Assembly: GCA_910587345.1 (NCBI GenBank)
Contig: CAJUKH010000039.1
Coordinates: 1-7,490 of the forward strand
DNA from: an uncultured Oscillospiraceae bacterium
GTDB lineage: Bacteria; Bacillota; Clostridia; Oscillospirales; Oscillospiraceae
Direction: 5' to 3'
DNA length: 7,490 bases
Position 1 is the stretch's first letter. Every line of letters begins with the position of its first letter. Below, piece by piece: positions 5,493-7,490 of this stretch. Below the pieces are notes generated by a model. It was not told the origin of the DNA, made no database searches, and worked only from the letters and a program-made list of their open reading frames with translations. The translations under genes and the position numbers were made by a program.

Positions 5493-6650
5493 ATGGGCGC
5501 AAATCTGTATTTCATGTCCGGGGACCGGGCGGTGGGGATGAGCGAACACCGCTACGACTCCGAGGACATCCTCCAGAAGATCATCGCCGACAACCCCGGC
5601 CTACTGCTGAGGGATGCGGACTCGGACGCTTCCCGGCTGATGCTGGTAGCGAGGGAGTTTGAGGTATCCGAGGGCGACGACAGCTCCAACGCCTACTTCC
5701 TGGACCATCTGCTTGTGGACCAGAGCGGGGTCCCGGTGCTGGTCGAGGTGAAGCGGAGCACCGACACCAGGACCCGCCGTGAGGTGGTGGCCCAGATGCT
5801 TGACTACGCCTCCAGGGTGTCGGCCTGGGACGCTGACGAGCTAAGGGAGCTGTTCCGCCAGAACAACGATGAGCCGGGGACCCTCGAGGCATACGACACG
5901 GACGAGTTCTGGATGCAGGTGGCAAACTGCCTGAAGGCTGAGAGGGTGAAACTGGTCTTTGCTGCGGATCGTATCCCCTCCACCCTGAAGACCCTAATCG
6001 AGTTCATGGACCGGAACATGGAGGGCATCGAGGTGTACGGCGTGGAGCTGCGGCAGTACAAAACCGAGGAGGCGACGATGCTGACCTCCAGCGTGGTGGG
6101 CGAGACCCCGCTGAAGACAAAGCGAACACCTGCCCGGAATGTGGAGTGGAACGCTGCCAACTTCTCGGCCTTCTTGCTTGCCGAGGGGCGGCAGGACGCC
6201 ATACCGGTGGCCGATACTCTAAAGTCCTATGCCACCAGCATTGGTCTGGTGTGCGAACACAGGCGGGGGACCAAATTCCCCACGTTCTTTGCCAGGGCCG
6301 GCGAGGTAAGGCTATTCACTGTGAGCTTCTGGCGGAAGTCGGATCGCCCGCTATGCACTTTCGATGTGTGCGTACCGGACGTGGCAAACTACCTGGGCGG
6401 GAGCTGGACCGAGGCCGCCATCCGTGAGCTGCTGACGGATATGCCGGGCCGGGCCCAGCACTATGCCCAGAAGCTCATCTGGGACTCGCCGCAGTATCTC
6501 TACATAGACCTTCGAGCCCTTGCCGGAGATAAGGACATGGCTTCCTTCCAGTCGGCCATCCGAAAGCTGGCCGAGGCTGCCGCTGAGAGGCAAAGAGAGG
6601 GTATTGTATATAATATACAACAAGAAGTTACCCCCCCCCCCCGAATTTAG
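5493..6650 (+). CDS. Predicted PD-(D/E)XK nuclease, likely accessory or defence gene
   Basis: This is the only plausible complete gene on the plus strand. The 385-residue product carries a PD-(D/E)XK-type core near its N-terminus: FLDHLLVD with D71/D76, then VLVEVKR with E85 and K87, then VVAQMLDYA with Q101 (the QxxxY motif), as in NucS-like and restriction-type enzymes. The C-terminal 150 residues (TKFPTFFARAGEVRLFTVSF, RPLCTFDVCVPD, QYLYIDLRAL) form a mixed alpha/beta domain I cannot name. The start ATG at 5493 follows AAAGGAG by 7 bases; M8 and M16 have no such site. It is flanked by P1 and a hairpin upstream and its own terminator downstream, the layout of a prophage 'moron' cassette set into a minus-strand gene array. 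A role in superinfection exclusion or restriction is inferred. The last codons include a C12 tract, so the C-terminus may be unstable. Confidence 0.8.
   Translation: MGANLYFMSGDRAVGMSEHRYDSEDILQKIIADNPGLLLRDADSDASRLMLVAREFEVSEGDDSSNAYFLDHLLVDQSGVPVLVEVKRSTDTRTRREVVAQMLDYASRVSAWDADELRELFRQNNDEPGTLEAYDTDEFWMQVANCLKAERVKLVFAADRIPSTLKTLIEFMDRNMEGIEVYGVELRQYKTEEATMLTSSVVGETPLKTKRTPARNVEWNAANFSAFLLAEGRQDAIPVADTLKSYATSIGLVCEHRRGTKFPTFFARAGEVRLFTVSFWRKSDRPLCTFDVCVPDVANYLGGSWTEAAIRELLTDMPGRAQHYAQKLIWDSPQYLYIDLRALAGDKDMASFQSAIRKLAEAAAERQREGIVYNIQQEVTPPPRI
6604..6620. promoter_or_regulatory. AT-rich 17-base palindrome inside the 3' end of the nuclease gene
   Basis: TTGTATA-TAA-TATACAA is a perfect 7-base inverted repeat in an otherwise GC-rich gene. 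It contains TATAAT, but no -35 is present at the right distance. It could be a repressor site, a roadblock or chance from the VYNIQ codons. No function is established. Confidence 0.3.
6631..6642 (+). repeat. C12 mononucleotide tract near the stop codon of the nuclease gene
   Basis: Twelve consecutive C encode the TPPP before RI and the stop. With 11 C the frame would continue as PPPEFSTFDEMHK and stop at 6671-6673, right before GGAGG. With 13 C it would run through the terminator. Such tracts slip during replication and are also prone to sequencing error. Confidence 0.9.
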
Positions 6651-6687
6651 CACTTTTGACGAAATGCACAAATAAGGAGGTAAAGGG

Positions 6688-6723
6688 AGACCGCAGGGGC
6701 CGTTACGCCTCTGCGGTCTTTTT
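6688..6723 (+). terminator. Rho-independent terminator of the nuclease gene
   Basis: A 13-bp stem (AGACCGCAGGGGC with GCCTCTGCGGTCT, one G-U pair) closes the loop CGTTAC and is followed by a run of T ending at 6723. It sits 38 bases after the stop at 6650. This is the clearest terminator in the window. Confidence 0.9.
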
Positions 6724-6731
6724 CGCTTTAC

Positions 6732-6761
6732 AGCCTACCATATCGTAGTTTTGCGTGTCAA
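6732..6761 (-). promoter_or_regulatory. Possible weak minus-strand promoter after the ArpU-like gene
   Basis: On the minus strand TTGACA (6761-6756), an 18-base spacer and TAGGCT (6737-6732) preceded by TATGG resemble a promoter with an extended -10. The -10 is poor and the transcript would run antisense to the nuclease gene. It may be a remnant of the arrangement before that gene was inserted. Confidence 0.25.
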
Positions 6762-6780
6762 TGGCACGATTTTCGCAGGA

Positions 6781-7347
6781 CTACTCGAAGTATCCAAAAA
6801 TCAGGGCGCTCAACTGACGGAGAGCGGATTTGTGGTCCCGGTAGATGGTGCTGATGTCCACGTTCTCGTCTTCTGCGAGCTCCTGAAACGTCTTCTGCTC
6901 CGCTTCCTCTGCGAGGTAGGAGTAGTAGACGATGCGGTATCTCCTGGCGTCCTCCGGCTTCGAGGAGTGGTCGCAGCGGTACTTGAAGTAATCCAGCATC
7001 CGGTCGATGTGGTGGACCAGGATGCGGGTGCGGGCTGCGCTCTCCCGGACGCTGGTGACGGCCAGCTCCTTGTCCCCGGTTCCGCAGTCCATGAGCTCCA
7101 GCAGGTCGTCCAGATCAAAGTCGTCTTCGACCTGGGACGCTTCGTGGACGGCGGTCTTGCTGTGGATGACAAAGCTCCGGTACTTCTCCATCAACAGCTT
7201 CGTGTTGTGGAGGCGCTTGTCCCTGGCAGTCTGCTTCGCTCGCTCGGCTGCCTTTTGGTACTGCTCTATGGCGACCTGAGAAGCCATACCGATGATTTCC
7301 CGGCGCTGTTCAGCGGTGAGTGTGGTGCTACCAGATTGTTTCTTCAT
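6781..7347 (-). CDS. ArpU/RinA-like phage transcriptional regulator (sigma region 4-like)
   Basis: The 188-residue product has a charged helical N-terminus (residues 12-60, rich in A, K, R and E), an acidic patch DDFDLDDLLELMD (75-87), and a C-terminal helix-turn-helix at about 152-182: KTFQELAED, then NVDISTIYRDHKSALRQLSA. This matches sigma-70 region 4-like modules of ArpU/RinA-type activators of phage packaging and late genes. The start ATG at 7347 follows AGGAGG by 7 bases. The stop at 6781 is followed by a non-coding gap and the oppositely oriented nuclease gene. It is a reasonable candidate to act on the TTAACA-N3-TGTTNA sites, which is untested inference. The exact family is uncertain, but a DNA-binding regulator is likely. 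Confidence 0.7.
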   Translation of the reverse strand: MKKQSGSTTLTAEQRREIIGMASQVAIEQYQKAAERAKQTARDKRLHNTKLLMEKYRSFVIHSKTAVHEASQVEDDFDLDDLLELMDCGTGDKELAVTSVRESAARTRILVHHIDRMLDYFKYRCDHSSKPEDARRYRIVYYSYLAEEAEQKTFQELAEDENVDISTIYRDHKSALRQLSALIFGYFE

Positions 7348-7361
7348 GCCCTTGCCTCCTC

Positions 7362-7389
7362 TTGACTTCTCAAGGAATTATGCTACAAT
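7362..7389 (+). promoter_or_regulatory. Plus-strand promoter P2
   Basis: TTGACT (7362-7367), a 16-base spacer and TACAAT (7384-7389) with TGC directly upstream form an extended -10 promoter, with the same 16-base spacing as P1. It overlaps the leader of the ArpU-like gene on the other strand. Confidence 0.6.
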
Positions 7390-7395
7390 GAAGTT

Positions 7396-7446
7396 GCAGA
7401 TCATGTAGCGGCTTCGGCTCCTTCGGGAGGCGGGGCTGCTCTTTTT
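7396..7446 (+). ncRNA. Candidate short antisense RNA ending in a TTCG hairpin
   Basis: From the predicted P2 start to the end of the T run is about 51 bases, too short for a gene. It is antisense to the space between the gene ending at 7445 and the ArpU-like gene, so it could control the latter's leader. Support is promoter plus terminator only. Confidence 0.4.
7407..7446 (+). terminator. Rho-independent terminator with a TTCG tetraloop
   Basis: Arms 7407-7421 and 7426-7440 pair at 14 of 15 positions (one G-G mismatch, three G-U pairs) around the loop C(TTCG)G, a very stable tetraloop, and CTTTTT follows. The T run is on the plus strand, and no plus-strand gene precedes it other than the short P2 transcript. 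Confidence 0.75.
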
Positions 7447-7490
7447 ATGCCTTCAGCCCGATGCTGACCCGGAGAGCGTCATCGAGCTGA
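7445..7490 (-). CDS. C-terminal end of an unknown gene (5' part outside window)
   Basis: The frame ending in TAA at 7445 reads QLDDALRVSIGLKA on the minus strand. It is only 15 codons including the stop, so the product cannot be named. It is transcribed toward the ArpU-like gene, and its stop overlaps the T run of the plus-strand terminator. Confidence 0.4.
   Translation of the reverse strand, partial: QLDDALRVSIGLKA

Noticed and set aside
5804..6671. Minus-strand open frames opposite the plus-strand nuclease gene
   Set aside because: They are serine/arginine/proline-rich shadows without ribosome sites; the nuclease motifs are on the plus strand.
1..7490. CRISPR array, tRNA, IS ends or integrase attachment site
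   Set aside because: No regularly spaced repeats, cloverleaf or transposase/integrase motifs were seen on either strand.

Overview
The window looks like part of a temperate phage or prophage from a fairly GC-rich Gram-positive host of the Clostridia type, perhaps an Oscillospiraceae-like gut bacterium. The taxon is inferred from style only. Strong AGGAGG-type ribosome sites, TTGACA/TATAAT promoters with extended -10 elements, and a phage-type ParB-like protein beside an ArpU/RinA-like regulator all fit. No rRNA, tRNA, CRISPR array, integrase, terminase or structural gene is visible, so 'phage' rests on gene style and tight packing.

Almost all genes lie on the minus strand, so transcription mostly runs from high to low coordinates. 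In that order: the last codons of an unknown gene (7490-7445); an ArpU/sigma-region-4-like regulator (7347-6781); one gene pointing the other way (5493-6650, plus strand), a predicted PD-(D/E)XK nuclease with its own terminator; a 55-residue protein (5271-5104); a phage protein split by an apparent one-base deletion (5111-4606); a compact four-gene operon (4543-1006); a protein resembling the C-terminal part of the clamp-loader-like ATPase RarA/MgsA (883-251); and the start of a small conserved phage-type protein (236-1).

The most interesting part is the operon at 4543-1006: ParB/sulfiredoxin-fold protein, ATP-grasp ligase, GT-A glycosyltransferase resembling the TET-associated (TAGT/GREB1-like) family, and a fold-III PLP decarboxylase of the LysA type. 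The genes are separated by 2 bases or overlap by 23 and 50 bases, so they are very likely made together. A ligase, an amino-acid decarboxylase and a DNA-base-type glycosyltransferase behind a DNA-binding-type ParB protein suggest a DNA base hypermodification pathway, or synthesis of a small amino-acid/sugar conjugate. No base hydroxylase or hydroxymethylase lies in the window, so this is a hypothesis.

The regulation is also unusual. Two intergenic sites, 941-1002 and 5417-5478, share a 62-base module: an inverted repeat TTAACA-N3-TGTTNA, then 15 bases, then a promoter TTGACG-N18-GACAAT, with identical spacing. They look like a shared activator-dependent promoter pair. Two very short plus-strand units, each an extended -10 promoter followed within about 80 bases by a terminator-like hairpin (5302-5402 and 7362-7446), run antisense to the leaders of the minus-strand genes and may be small regulatory RNAs. 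A C12 tract near the end of the nuclease gene could vary its C-terminus.
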